Source: Streptococcaceae bacterium
Lineage (GTDB): Bacteria > Bacillota > Bacilli > Lactobacillales > Streptococcaceae
Direction: 5' to 3'
Assembly (NCBI GenBank): GCA_902836505.1
Contig: CADFQU010000048.1
Location: 1-7,033 of the forward strand
DNA length: 7,033 nucleotides
Every line of letters starts with the position of its first letter. The stretch's first letter is position 1. Below are positions 1 through 6,666 of the stretch, piece after piece. The notes beneath the pieces were generated by a model that searched no databases, had not been told where the DNA came from, and saw only the letters and a program-made list of their open reading frames with translations. The translations under genes were made by a program, and so were the position numbers.

Positions 1-57
1 AAACGCTTATTTAAAACATCTTCTTGATATTTTTCTGTTTTCAATGGGAATTCATAC
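1..57. other. Unassigned leader segment replacing the 5' part of uvrC
   Basis: This AT-rich stretch sits where the UvrC coding sequence should continue upstream. In the UvrC frame it has a TGA stop at 25-27, and the residues between that stop and base 58 do not match the UvrC sequence I would expect before the VDKGW motif. On the + strand another frame (from base 2) stays open through the segment and into uvrC out of frame. On the minus strand one frame also stays open (reading roughly [18 protein letters not shown]). Either could be the edge of a foreign gene, and I recognise neither. It could be the end of an inserted element, a rearrangement breakpoint or a chimeric contig end. I see no terminal inverted repeat or target duplication, but the other side of the junction lies outside the window. 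Confidence 0.5.
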
Positions 58-1134
58 GTGGACAAGGGCTGGATGTGTGTGCAGGTCTTCTTTGTCCGTC
101 AGGGAAAGTTGATCGAGCGGGATGTCAACCTCTTCCCTTACTACAATGATCCGGACGAGGATTTTTTAACCTATGTGGGGCAGTTTTACCAAGAGAAATC
201 TCACTTGATTCCTAATGAAATCCTGATCCCTCAGGATATCGATGAGGAAGCGGTCAAGGCCCTTGTGGATACCAAGGTCCTCAAGCCCCAGCGTGGGGAG
301 AAGAAGCAGTTGGTCAATCTGGCCATCAAGAATGCGCGTGTCAGTCTGGAGCAGAAGTTCAATCTCCTTGAAAAATCCATGGAGAAGACCCAAGGTGCTA
401 TTGAAAATCTTGGAAAACTTCTGCAAATTCCAACCCCTGTGCGCATTGAATCCTTTGATAACTCCAACATCATGGGGACCAGTCCGGTCTCAGCCATGGT
501 GGTCTTTGTCAATGGGAAACCAAGTAAAAAGGACTACCGCAAGTACAAGATCAAGACCGTTGTCGGGCCAGACGACTATGCCAGCATACGGGAGGTCATT
601 CGCAGACGTTACAGCCGGGTCATGCGGGATGGCCTGACGCCACCAGATCTGATCGTCATCGATGGGGGACAGGGGCAAGTCAATATTGCCAAGCAAGTCA
701 TCCAAGAAGAGTTGGGACTGGATATTCCCATTGCAGGTCTGCAAAAGAATGACAAGCACCAGACCCATGAATTACTCTTCGGTGATCCTCTCCAAGTCAT
801 CGAACTCTCTCGCACCTCGCAGGAATTTTTCCTTCTCCAGCGGATCCAGGATGAAGTTCACCGTTTCGCCATCACCTTCCACCGCCAGCTACGGTCCAAG
901 AATTCCTTCTCCTCCCAGTTGGACGGCATCGAAGGCTTGGGACCAAAGCGCAAGCAGTTGCTGATGAAACACTTCAAGTCACTGACCAAGATCAAAGAAG
1001 CCACTGTAGATGAGATCGTCACAGTCGGCATCCCACGAGCAGTTGCTGAGGCGGTGCAAGCCAAGCTCCAACAAGGAAAGCAGGAAGAAGCCAGTCCATT
1101 GATGGAAGTGGCGGAGCCGGTAAAAGATTTGTAG
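58..1134 (+). CDS. uvrC: Excinuclease ABC subunit C, N-terminally truncated (C-terminal 358 residues)
   Basis: UvrC is the dual-incision nuclease of nucleotide excision repair and cuts on both sides of a lesion marked by UvrB. What remains is the C-terminal part. Residues 1-125 are linker and coiled region. Residues about 128-280 form the RNase H-like domain that makes the 5' incision, with catalytic-type residues Asp134 (in ESFDNSN), Asp202 (in VIDGGQGQ) and His268 (in [12 protein letters not shown]). Residues about 286-336 are the tandem helix-hairpin-helix DNA-binding region ([11 protein letters not shown]). Full-length UvrC is about 600 residues, so some 250 are missing, including the GIY-YIG 3'-incision domain and the UVR motif that binds UvrB. 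The GTG at 58 is only the first in-frame start codon after the TGA at 25-27. It corresponds to an internal valine and has no convincing ribosome binding site, so it is probably not a true start. If the junction is real, the gene is a pseudogene. The catalytic residues of the remaining part are intact, which suggests a recent break or an artefact. Confidence 0.93.
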   Translation: MDKGWMCVQVFFVRQGKLIERDVNLFPYYNDPDEDFLTYVGQFYQEKSHLIPNEILIPQDIDEEAVKALVDTKVLKPQRGEKKQLVNLAIKNARVSLEQKFNLLEKSMEKTQGAIENLGKLLQIPTPVRIESFDNSNIMGTSPVSAMVVFVNGKPSKKDYRKYKIKTVVGPDDYASIREVIRRRYSRVMRDGLTPPDLIVIDGGQGQVNIAKQVIQEELGLDIPIAGLQKNDKHQTHELLFGDPLQVIELSRTSQEFFLLQRIQDEVHRFAITFHRQLRSKNSFSSQLDGIEGLGPKRKQLLMKHFKSLTKIKEATVDEIVTVGIPRAVAEAVQAKLQQGKQEEASPLMEVAEPVKDL

Positions 1135-1164
1135 TAAAGGGTTGTATTTTTAGGAGAAAAAAGG

Positions 1165-1767
1165 ATGGAACTTCTTGATACAAGAATTGAAAGAAACGGT
1201 TATATTTTTTATGGAAAATTCTCTAAGGGACTTTTCCAAGAGTGGTTAAAAATCACAACTATACTGGCATCTAAAAGTGACCTTCAAAATGAGCTCTTGT
1301 TTCAGGTTGGGTTTAGTATCTATAAGCTGATAGAAGTAGAAAAACAGCAGTTTAGACTCGTCTCCATTGATTATGAAGCCAACCCTTTTAAAGATTTTAC
1401 AGCGGATTTAACGGTAGCACTTTGGATCCAGTCCGAACAGGCTAGTCTCACTAAAGAATTGCAGATAAATCCCTCAGAAATTCGATTTGACGATAAAATC
1501 CTGATTGCCAAAGGTGTCTTCGAGGATGAGCATGCCTATCTGCAACGACAAAATACTCAAAACCAGAGAGACTCAGGTTGGTTTATGGGCTATCAAAAAC
1601 AAAATAATGAAGAGTTTGTTGCTATTCACGCTTTTGAACTATTGAAATGGAATCCAAAACTTATAAAAGTGTTGGTCTTACCAACTGATTATCTAGTTAT
1701 TGTTAATGACGGAGAAATCCATTCAATTTTAAACGATTGCGATGAAGAAATTTTTCCGATTTCTTAA
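1165..1767 (+). CDS. DUF2185/Imm33-like hypothetical protein
   Basis: This is a 200-residue soluble protein with no signal peptide or membrane segment. The ATG is fixed by AGGAG at 1152-1156, eight bases upstream. Residues about 111-185 resemble the DUF2185/Imm33 group seen in orphan and polymorphic-toxin immunity proteins. The visible points are a KILIAKGV strand, a central DSGW (136-139), an acidic stretch, then a NPKLIKVLVLP segment (163-173) followed by a hydrophobic strand and DGE. Residues 1-110 match nothing I recognise. The family assignment rests on motif pattern only and is moderate. No toxin gene lies beside it. It follows uvrC by 30 bases with no terminator between, so it may be read from the uvrC transcript, and a hairpin terminator follows it. 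By eye it is more AT-rich than uvrC and pepV, which suggests an accessory origin. An immunity role is inference. Confidence 0.85.
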   Translation: MELLDTRIERNGYIFYGKFSKGLFQEWLKITTILASKSDLQNELLFQVGFSIYKLIEVEKQQFRLVSIDYEANPFKDFTADLTVALWIQSEQASLTKELQINPSEIRFDDKILIAKGVFEDEHAYLQRQNTQNQRDSGWFMGYQKQNNEEFVAIHAFELLKWNPKLIKVLVLPTDYLVIVNDGEIHSILNDCDEEIFPIS

Positions 1768-1779
1768 GTCTATTCATTA

Positions 1780-1824
1780 AACGTAAGAGAAACCATCCAT
1801 TTTCATGGATGGTTTTTACGTTTT
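1780..1824 (+). terminator. Rho-independent terminator after the Imm33-like gene
   Basis: A perfect 10-bp stem (AACCATCCAT at 1791-1800 with ATGGATGGTT at 1805-1814) closes a TTTC tetraloop and is followed by TTTTTACGTTTT. An outer stem, AACGTAA with TTACGTT, extends it past a small bulge of about three bases in the left arm (near GAG, 1787-1789). It ends the transcript carrying uvrC and the 200-residue protein. The run of A before the stem could also let it act on the minus strand, though no minus-strand gene faces it. Confidence 0.85.
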
Positions 1825-1844
1825 ACTCCTAATTTTGTTATACT
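1815..1844 (+). promoter_or_regulatory. Extended -10 promoter for the phosphoesterase operon
   Basis: The -10 hexamer TATACT (1839-1844) is preceded by TG one base upstream (1836-1837), giving the TGnTATACT extended form common in streptococci. A weak -35 (TTTACG, 1815-1820) lies 18 bases upstream, inside the T-tract and outer stem of the preceding terminator. Transcription would begin near 1851 and leave a leader of about 30 bases before the ATG at 1883, which carries a GAGGTG ribosome binding site at 1872-1877. Confidence 0.6.
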
Positions 1845-1882
1845 ATATTCAAATCTATTTAGGTTTAAAATGAGGTGTAAAA

Positions 1883-2752
1883 ATGAACCATCGAATCGCT
1901 ATTTTATCTGATATCCACGGGGATACAAGAGCCCTGGAAGCAGTGATTGCGGATGCGCGTGATCAAGGCGCGACGGAATACTGGCTTTTAGGGGACATTT
2001 TGTTACCAGGTCCAGGAAGAGAGGACCTTTTTGACTTGCTGGATGCGATTCCCATTACAGCAGCTGTTCGTGGAAATTGGGACGATTGTGTCCTAGAGGC
2101 TTTGGATGGCGAATACGGGCTTGAGGATCCGCAGGAGATTCAGATGCTTCGTCTCACTCAATATGTCATGGAAGAAATTGATCCTAATCGGATCGATTGG
2201 CTTCGCTCGCTTCCTCTAATGGAGAAGAAGGAGATAAACGGCATTCGCTTTTCACTGACCCACAACTTACCAGAAAAGAATTATGGTGGGGACTTGCGTC
2301 CAGCTAATGCGACGGAAAACTTTGACCAATTGCTCGATGACCAGACCGATGTGGGCATCTACGGTCATGTCCACAAGCAGTTGCTTCGCTATGGTAGTCA
2401 GGGTCAGCAAATCATCAATCCCGGCACCATTGGTATGCCTTATTTTGACTGGATGCCCCTACAAAATCACAGAGCCCAGTATGCGCTGATTGATGTTAAA
2501 GATGATGGGGTGACCAACCTGCAATTTCGCAAGGTAGCTTACGACTATGAAGCAGAGCTACAAGATGCCAAGGATAAGGGCCTTCCTTTTATTGAGATGT
2601 ATGAAGAATTGAGACGAGAGGATAACTATCGGGGTCATAATAGGGAGTTGCTAGCTTCCTTGATTGAACGACACGACTATCTAAAGGAGGTCAATCTTTT
2701 TCTTCAGTCTATAAAAACACATAAGGGGAAAGTGACAAAGAAATGGGATTAA
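1883..2752 (+). CDS. Metallophosphoesterase family protein (calcineurin-like)
   Basis: This is a 289-residue cytoplasmic protein with the full set of calcineurin-like phosphoesterase metal-ligand motifs: SDIHGD (Asp10, His12), LLGD (Asp38), RGNWDD (Asn65), THN (His127) and YGHVHK (His162, His164). It also has the INPGTIGMP segment (178-186) typical of the YfcE/Metallophos_2 group. Such enzymes use two metal ions to hydrolyse phosphomono- or diesters. The substrate cannot be told from the sequence. Residues about 1-215 form the catalytic fold. The charged tail 221-289 is helical-looking and longer than in minimal YfcE proteins. The start is supported by GAGGTG five bases upstream. The last ten bases overlap the next gene, so the two are almost certainly co-transcribed and translationally coupled, which hints at a joint role. 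It has its own extended -10 promoter. No key residue is missing. Confidence 0.92.
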   Translation: MNHRIAILSDIHGDTRALEAVIADARDQGATEYWLLGDILLPGPGREDLFDLLDAIPITAAVRGNWDDCVLEALDGEYGLEDPQEIQMLRLTQYVMEEIDPNRIDWLRSLPLMEKKEINGIRFSLTHNLPEKNYGGDLRPANATENFDQLLDDQTDVGIYGHVHKQLLRYGSQGQQIINPGTIGMPYFDWMPLQNHRAQYALIDVKDDGVTNLQFRKVAYDYEAELQDAKDKGLPFIEMYEELRREDNYRGHNRELLASLIERHDYLKEVNLFLQSIKTHKGKVTKKWD

Positions 2753-4386
2753 CTGTTGATCAGCATAGAGATCTTGTGGTAAATGATATTCGAGAAGCAC
2801 TCCAACATGTTTTTGGTGAGAATTTCGAAATTGTAGACATAGAAACGACGGCCAGAAGCGCCTATGGTCCGACTTTTATTCTTGAAATTTATCTTGAAGA
2901 GTATAAGATAACAGTGAATATGATGGTTGAAGGTAACGATGTATCTCTCTTATGGGGGCCTGAAAGATTCGGGATGGAGTTTTTATATGATCTAGATCGT
3001 TTTCGAGATAGCTTTGAAAAGATCAAAACTTATTTGGATCAACCTGGCCTTATGTTTTCTGAAGCACTGACTCCTGATAATCTCTTAAAAAAGCGTTTTC
3101 TCCTTAAAAGAATGATAGAATCTACCTTTGAGGGAATCGCAAAAATAGACTTCTGGAGAAGACCCTTCGAAAAAAATGAGCCATTTAGGGTTCTCTTTAC
3201 TTGTCATTTGCCTCATTATCCAGCTTTTTTTAGCCTTGAGATAGCGGGTCAGCAGTTTGTCCTAGAAGAGATAGACCCAACAGTGTCTGCTGTAGAGGAC
3301 CAAGCATTCCCACTCCATCAGTCCATTGATCTAACAGTATCCAATATGACTTCTTTCTTGGATTGGTTTAAAGATAGTCTAGAAGGGAAGTTGGGAATGA
3401 ATGCTTCCGCCGATACGGTTTTTGGTTTAACACTTCCCCGTGATCCTGCTACAGTTGAAGCAAATGTTTCCCAAGTACAAGAGATAATCCGATCGACGTT
3501 TACAAAGGATGTTTCCTTTATAGAAGCGAACAAACTGGTTAAGTCTAAGATATTTTATGGTGTTGATTTTACGGTTGCATCTGATTTTTATGGAGCCATT
3601 TTTTCAATAAGCTTGATTGGACGACACTTTGATCTTCAGGTTATGAAGCCAGATAAACCAGACAAGAAAGACAATTGGGTGATTAATGGTTTTCCTTATA
3701 AGCTGACGGAAGAAAATCTTAGAAAAGTCATCAGGGAAGCGGAGGACTATTTTGCTAGACAGGTAGAAGCGGTTGAAGCGAAAGTAAGGTCAAATGAAAG
3801 CAATAGTGAAATAAAACCAAGCACCCAAGCTCCAGTAGGAGTAGACCAAGCTAAGGACAAAGAAAAGGCGCTCAAAAAAGAGTATTTAGGATTAAGAAAA
3901 CTATGGAAAGTCCAATTCCTGATTTTCTGTCTGTTGATGATTGCTGTCTTCGCTCTAGAAGTGTATATGGGGGGAGCTGGCTATAAGGCCTTTAAGATGA
4001 AAATTAAGTATAGTTGGATTTCTGTCCATAGTTTTTCATTTCTCTTTCTGACCTTGTATGCATTGTTGACCCTCTTCCCGACTCAAAAGAGAATCTATGA
4101 GCTCTTGCCTCAATCCCCTAGTTGGAAATCTCTTTCGACCAAGGGAGTTCGCCTACCTAAGAAGGAAACTGGGTGGACCTCTTTAGTGATTCTGATCTTG
4201 CTTCTTCTTGCGACTATGGATTTCCTCGGTCGCAAGCCAGAACCAAAGTTTGAAAATCCGTTGAACTATCAAGAAATCAACAAACTCTATGAGGAAGAAA
4301 GAAAGTCTCGCTACGACGATATCATTAATAAATTCCAAGATTCTAGTGGTCAGATCTTTGAAAAAGAAGGTCCTGCATCAGAATGA
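2743..4386 (+). CDS. Hypothetical membrane protein with three divergent N-terminal repeats
   Basis: I do not recognise this 547-residue protein as a named family. There is no signal peptide. Residues 1-385 are soluble and contain three divergent copies of a domain of about 100 residues (roughly 12-101, 120-218 and 243-343). A charged, low-complexity linker follows (about 344-385). Three hydrophobic segments come next at about 391-408, 425-445 and 479-495, then a charged tail to 547. Positive residues before segment 1 (LGLRKLWK) and in the loop between segments 2 and 3 place the repeats in the cytoplasm and the acidic tail outside, by the positive-inside rule. The start is the only one possible nearby, since an in-frame TAA lies at 2722-2724. 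The ribosome binding site is poor (AAGGGG at 2723-2728 is 14 bases away), and the start lies inside the phosphoesterase gene, so translation is probably coupled. By eye it is AT-richer than pepV. A membrane-anchored partner of the phosphoesterase is plausible but unproven. Confidence 0.88.
   Translation: MGLTVDQHRDLVVNDIREALQHVFGENFEIVDIETTARSAYGPTFILEIYLEEYKITVNMMVEGNDVSLLWGPERFGMEFLYDLDRFRDSFEKIKTYLDQPGLMFSEALTPDNLLKKRFLLKRMIESTFEGIAKIDFWRRPFEKNEPFRVLFTCHLPHYPAFFSLEIAGQQFVLEEIDPTVSAVEDQAFPLHQSIDLTVSNMTSFLDWFKDSLEGKLGMNASADTVFGLTLPRDPATVEANVSQVQEIIRSTFTKDVSFIEANKLVKSKIFYGVDFTVASDFYGAIFSISLIGRHFDLQVMKPDKPDKKDNWVINGFPYKLTEENLRKVIREAEDYFARQVEAVEAKVRSNESNSEIKPSTQAPVGVDQAKDKEKALKKEYLGLRKLWKVQFLIFCLLMIAVFALEVYMGGAGYKAFKMKIKYSWISVHSFSFLFLTLYALLTLFPTQKRIYELLPQSPSWKSLSTKGVRLPKKETGWTSLVILILLLLATMDFLGRKPEPKFENPLNYQEINKLYEEERKSRYDDIINKFQDSSGQIFEKEGPASE
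2776..3771 (+). repeat. Three diverged in-gene copies of a ~100-residue domain
   Basis: These are protein-level repeats inside the 547-residue membrane protein, at about 2776-3045, 3100-3396 and 3469-3771. Copies 2 and 3 share an I.STF start (IESTF at 125-129, IRSTF at 249-253). They then share an aromatic-x-V-x-FT strand, a Tyr, an FS strand, G..F.L (AGQQFVL and IGRHFDL) and a C-terminal amphipathic helix ending in DSL or DYF. Copy 1 keeps the pattern more loosely: a YG..F strand, then EEYKITV, EGNDVSL and a D-rich closing helix (FEKIKTYL). The DNA itself is too diverged to show as a nucleotide repeat. The boundaries are by eye. Confidence 0.5.
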
Positions 4387-4450
4387 TCGGATCCCGTAGA
4401 AGGGCTAAAGGGGTTGTTGAAAAGGAAGTAGGCTCCTCAATGAAAAAACT

Positions 4451-4479
4451 CTGCAAGCTCTTTCATTTTGTGTTAAAAT
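4451..4479 (+). promoter_or_regulatory. Extended -10 promoter of the nitroreductase gene
   Basis: TAAAAT (4474-4479) is preceded by TG one base upstream (4471-4472), an extended -10. Seventeen bases upstream, CTGCAA (4451-4456) is a weak -35. No terminator is visible between the membrane-protein stop (4386) and this promoter, so read-through from upstream is possible. A 7-bp inverted repeat (AATGAAA at 4439-4445, TTTCATT at 4461-4467) brackets the -35. Confidence 0.55.
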
Positions 4480-4499
4480 AGAGGTAATAGAATTAGAAA

Positions 4500-4505
4500 A
4501 GGAAG
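4500..4505 (+). promoter_or_regulatory. Ribosome binding site that selects the ATG at 4512
   Basis: AGGAAG lies six bases before the ATG at 4512, an ordinary spacing. An in-frame TTG at 4506 follows it with no gap, so initiation there is not credible. This removes two residues from the longest possible frame. Confidence 0.75.
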
Positions 4506-4511
4506 TTGACT

Positions 4512-5117
4512 ATGAAATTCCTAGAACTCAACAAAAAACGTCATGCGATCAAGCATTTCACAGACCAGCCGGTCGATCCCAAGGATGTGCGGACAGCTAT
4601 TGAAATTGCGACCTTAGCTCCAAGTACGCACAATAGCCAACCATGGAAATTCGTGGTCGTTCGCCAGAAAAATGCGGAATTGGCAAAAGTAGCTTATGGT
4701 GGGAACTATGACCAAATCATGGAAGCACCTGTGACCATCGCTCTCTTTACGGACACCGATTTGCAACGTCGGGCTCGGAAGATTGCGCGTGTTGGTGGGG
4801 TCAAAAACTTCACAGAGGAGCAGTTGCAATACTTCATGCAAAATCTTCCCGCAGAATATGCTCGCTACAATGAACAACAGATCAGCGATTACTTGGCATT
4901 AAATGCTGGATTGGTCGCGATGAACTTGGTATTGGCCTTGACTGACCAAGGGATCGGCTCTAACATCATCCTTGGCTTTGACAAATCAAAAGTCAATGAA
5001 GTCTTGGAAATCGAAGAGCGTTTCCGTCCTGAACTCTTGATTACAGTCGGTTACGCAGCGGAGAAGGTAGAACCTAGCTACCGCTTGCCAGTAGACGAAA
5101 TCATTGAAAAACGCTAA
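4512..5117 (+). CDS. Nitroreductase family protein
   Basis: This is a 201-residue FMN-dependent oxidoreductase of the nitroreductase superfamily, cytoplasmic and normally a homodimer that uses NAD(P)H to reduce nitro compounds or quinones. Visible hallmarks are the N-terminal KKRHAIKHF (8-16), which binds the FMN phosphate, and APSTHNSQPWKFVVV (36-50), the central signature. A helix GLVAMNLVLALTDQGIG (133-149) leads into the strand NIILGF, and a C-terminal EPSYRLPVDE (187-196) carries the conserved Arg. Length and motif order are normal. The physiological substrate is unknown. It is a single-gene unit with its own extended -10 promoter upstream and a hairpin terminator after it. Base use is like pepV and unlike the AT-rich gene before it. 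From memory a similar nitroreductase precedes pepV in pneumococcus, so this marks the return to conserved backbone. Confidence 0.93.
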   Translation: MKFLELNKKRHAIKHFTDQPVDPKDVRTAIEIATLAPSTHNSQPWKFVVVRQKNAELAKVAYGGNYDQIMEAPVTIALFTDTDLQRRARKIARVGGVKNFTEEQLQYFMQNLPAEYARYNEQQISDYLALNAGLVAMNLVLALTDQGIGSNIILGFDKSKVNEVLEIEERFRPELLITVGYAAEKVEPSYRLPVDEIIEKR

Positions 5118-5128
5118 TAGAAACTGAA

Positions 5129-5171
5129 AGAACCGGATGGTCTCGTCTCCTACGATACAAGTCCGGTTTTC
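5129..5171 (+). terminator. Probable rho-independent terminator after the nitroreductase gene
   Basis: AACCGGA (5131-5137) pairs with TCCGGTT (5162-5168), extended outward by A/T pairs and followed by TTCT. The 24-base interior folds again: TCGT (5143-5146) pairs with ACGA (5152-5155), with GT/AC pairs beyond it. The U-tract is short (TTTTC), so termination may be partial. Confidence 0.6.
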
Positions 5172-5252
5172 TAGAATCCTTTGGCAGGCTAGTAGATAGT
5201 CGCTGATGGGATTTTGGAGTGTTCAATTTAAATCGAAATAACGGAGGAATGC

Positions 5253-6659
5253 ATGACAACAATTGACTTTAAAGCAGAAGTAGAAAAACGTCGCGAAGAA
5301 ATGATGGCTGACCTTTTCAGCCTCTTGGAAATCAACTCAGAACGAGATGACAGCCAAGCAGATGCGACTCACCCTTATGGACCTGGACCCGTCAAAGCTC
5401 TTGAGAAATTCTTGGAAATCGCTGAGCGTGATGGCTACGAAACAACCAACGTGGATAACTATGCTGGACACTTCACCTTTGGACAAGGGGAAGAAGAGCT
5501 CGGGATTTTTGCCCACATGGACGTGGTGCCTGCAGGTAGTGGCTGGAACACAGATCCTTACAAACCAGAGATTATCGATGGCAAGCTCTATGCGCGTGGT
5601 TCATCAGATGATAAAGGACCTACAGTAGCTTGTTACTATGGTTTGAAGATTATCAAGGATCTCGGATTGCCTGTATCTAAGCGCGTGCGTTTTGTCGTCG
5701 GTACAGATGAAGAATCTGGTTGGGGCGATATGGATTACTATTTCAAACACGTCGGACTTCCTGATCCAGACTTTGGCTTCTCTCCAGATGCGGAGTTCCC
5801 AATCATCAACGGGGAAAAAGGAAACATTACTGAGTACCTTCACTTCGGTGGTCAAAATACAGGTCAAGCGCATCTTCATAGCTTTACCGGTGGCCTTCGT
5901 GAAAACATGGTCCCTGAGTCAGCGACTGCAGTCGTTTCTGGTCAATTACCAGATCTAGCTAGTCTTTTGGAGGCCTTTGCCAATGAACACCAACTTCGTT
6001 ATGAAGTTGCAACAGAAGATGGCGGTAAATTTAAGCTCACTATTATCGGGAAATCTGCCCACGGCTCTACTCCAGAAGCTGGGATCAATGGAGCGACCTA
6101 CTTGGCCCTCTTCCTGCACCAGTTTGACTTCGGTGGTGATGCCAAAGCTTACTTGCAGGTGTCAGCTTCTCTTCTTCACGAAGACTTTGCTGGTGAGAAA
6201 CTAGGCATTGCCCATACAGATGAAAAGATGGGGGCTCTGAGCATGAATGCGGGTGTCTTCAACTTCGACGAAAACAGCTCAGATAACACCATTGCTTTGA
6301 ACATTCGTTACCCTAAAGGAACAGATCCAGAAACCATCAAAGCTGGACTTGAAAAAGTAGAAGGAGTGGCATCCGTTAGCTTGTCAGCCCACGGCCACAC
6401 CCCTCACTATGTTCCAATGGAAGATGAATTGGTCTCAACGCTTTTGCGTGTCTATGAAAAACAAACCGGACTGAAAGGTCATGAGCAAGTAATCGGTGGT
6501 GGGACCTTTGGTCGTCTATTAAAACGTGGGGTTGCCTTCGGTGCCATGTTCCCAGACTATGTGAACACTATGCACCAAGCCAATGAATTTACTGATGTAG
6601 AAGATCTCTACCGTGCAGCTGCAATCTACGCAGAAGCCATCTACGAACTCATCAAATAA
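5253..6659 (+). CDS. pepV: Dipeptidase PepV (M20 family metallopeptidase)
   Basis: PepV is a cytoplasmic di-zinc aminopeptidase that splits dipeptides taken up or produced by other peptidases, the last step of peptide use in lactic acid bacteria. The 468-residue length matches the family. The M20 residues are all present: FAHMDVVP (His88, with Asp90), GSSDDKGP (bridging Asp at 119), GTDEESGW (Glu153 as general base, Glu154 as ligand), SPDAEFP (Asp179) and NTMHQANEF (His441). The lid domain between the catalytic halves contains GKSAHGSTPEAG. The ATG at 5253 has GGAGG (5243-5247) five bases upstream. Another ATG at 5249 is out of frame and too close. I see no clean promoter in the 81 bases after the preceding hairpin, so expression may rely partly on read-through or on a weak promoter. 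A strong terminator follows. Confidence 0.97.
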   Translation: MTTIDFKAEVEKRREEMMADLFSLLEINSERDDSQADATHPYGPGPVKALEKFLEIAERDGYETTNVDNYAGHFTFGQGEEELGIFAHMDVVPAGSGWNTDPYKPEIIDGKLYARGSSDDKGPTVACYYGLKIIKDLGLPVSKRVRFVVGTDEESGWGDMDYYFKHVGLPDPDFGFSPDAEFPIINGEKGNITEYLHFGGQNTGQAHLHSFTGGLRENMVPESATAVVSGQLPDLASLLEAFANEHQLRYEVATEDGGKFKLTIIGKSAHGSTPEAGINGATYLALFLHQFDFGGDAKAYLQVSASLLHEDFAGEKLGIAHTDEKMGALSMNAGVFNFDENSSDNTIALNIRYPKGTDPETIKAGLEKVEGVASVSLSAHGHTPHYVPMEDELVSTLLRVYEKQTGLKGHEQVIGGGTFGRLLKRGVAFGAMFPDYVNTMHQANEFTDVEDLYRAAAIYAEAIYELIK

Positions 6660-6666
6660 GACGCTA

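Noticed and set aside
58..60. GTG as the genuine start codon of a short UvrC protein
   Set aside because: It matches an internal valine of full-length UvrC, the upstream bases lack a good ribosome binding site and promoter, and a protein starting in mid-linker would lack the UvrB-binding part. It is only the first possible start after the in-frame stop.
166..1064. Several open frames of 68-131 codons on both strands inside uvrC
   Set aside because: They overlap strongly conserved UvrC coding sequence, have no ribosome binding sites and encode low-plausibility proteins rich in Ser/Arg. They are frame shadows.
4439..4467. AATGAAA/TTTCATT hairpin as terminator of the membrane-protein gene
   Set aside because: The stem is only seven weak A/T-rich pairs with a 15-base loop and no T-run worth the name. 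It overlaps the next promoter.
4506..4511. TTG start adding two residues to the nitroreductase
   Set aside because: It directly abuts the AGGAAG ribosome binding site, leaving no spacer. The ATG at 4512 has correct spacing and gives the usual family N-terminus.
5172..5252. Promoter for pepV (TTGGCA at 5181-5186 or TTTAAAT at 5227-5233)
   Set aside because: TTGGCA has no acceptable -10 at 16-18 bases, and the TTTAAAT region has no -35 or TG extension. One may exist, but the sequence does not show it clearly.
5604..5879. Open frames inside pepV on both strands, including one on the minus strand at its 3' end (6519-6764)
   Set aside because: PepV accounts fully for the region with all catalytic residues. 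The others lack start signals and cross the pepV terminator or active-site codons.
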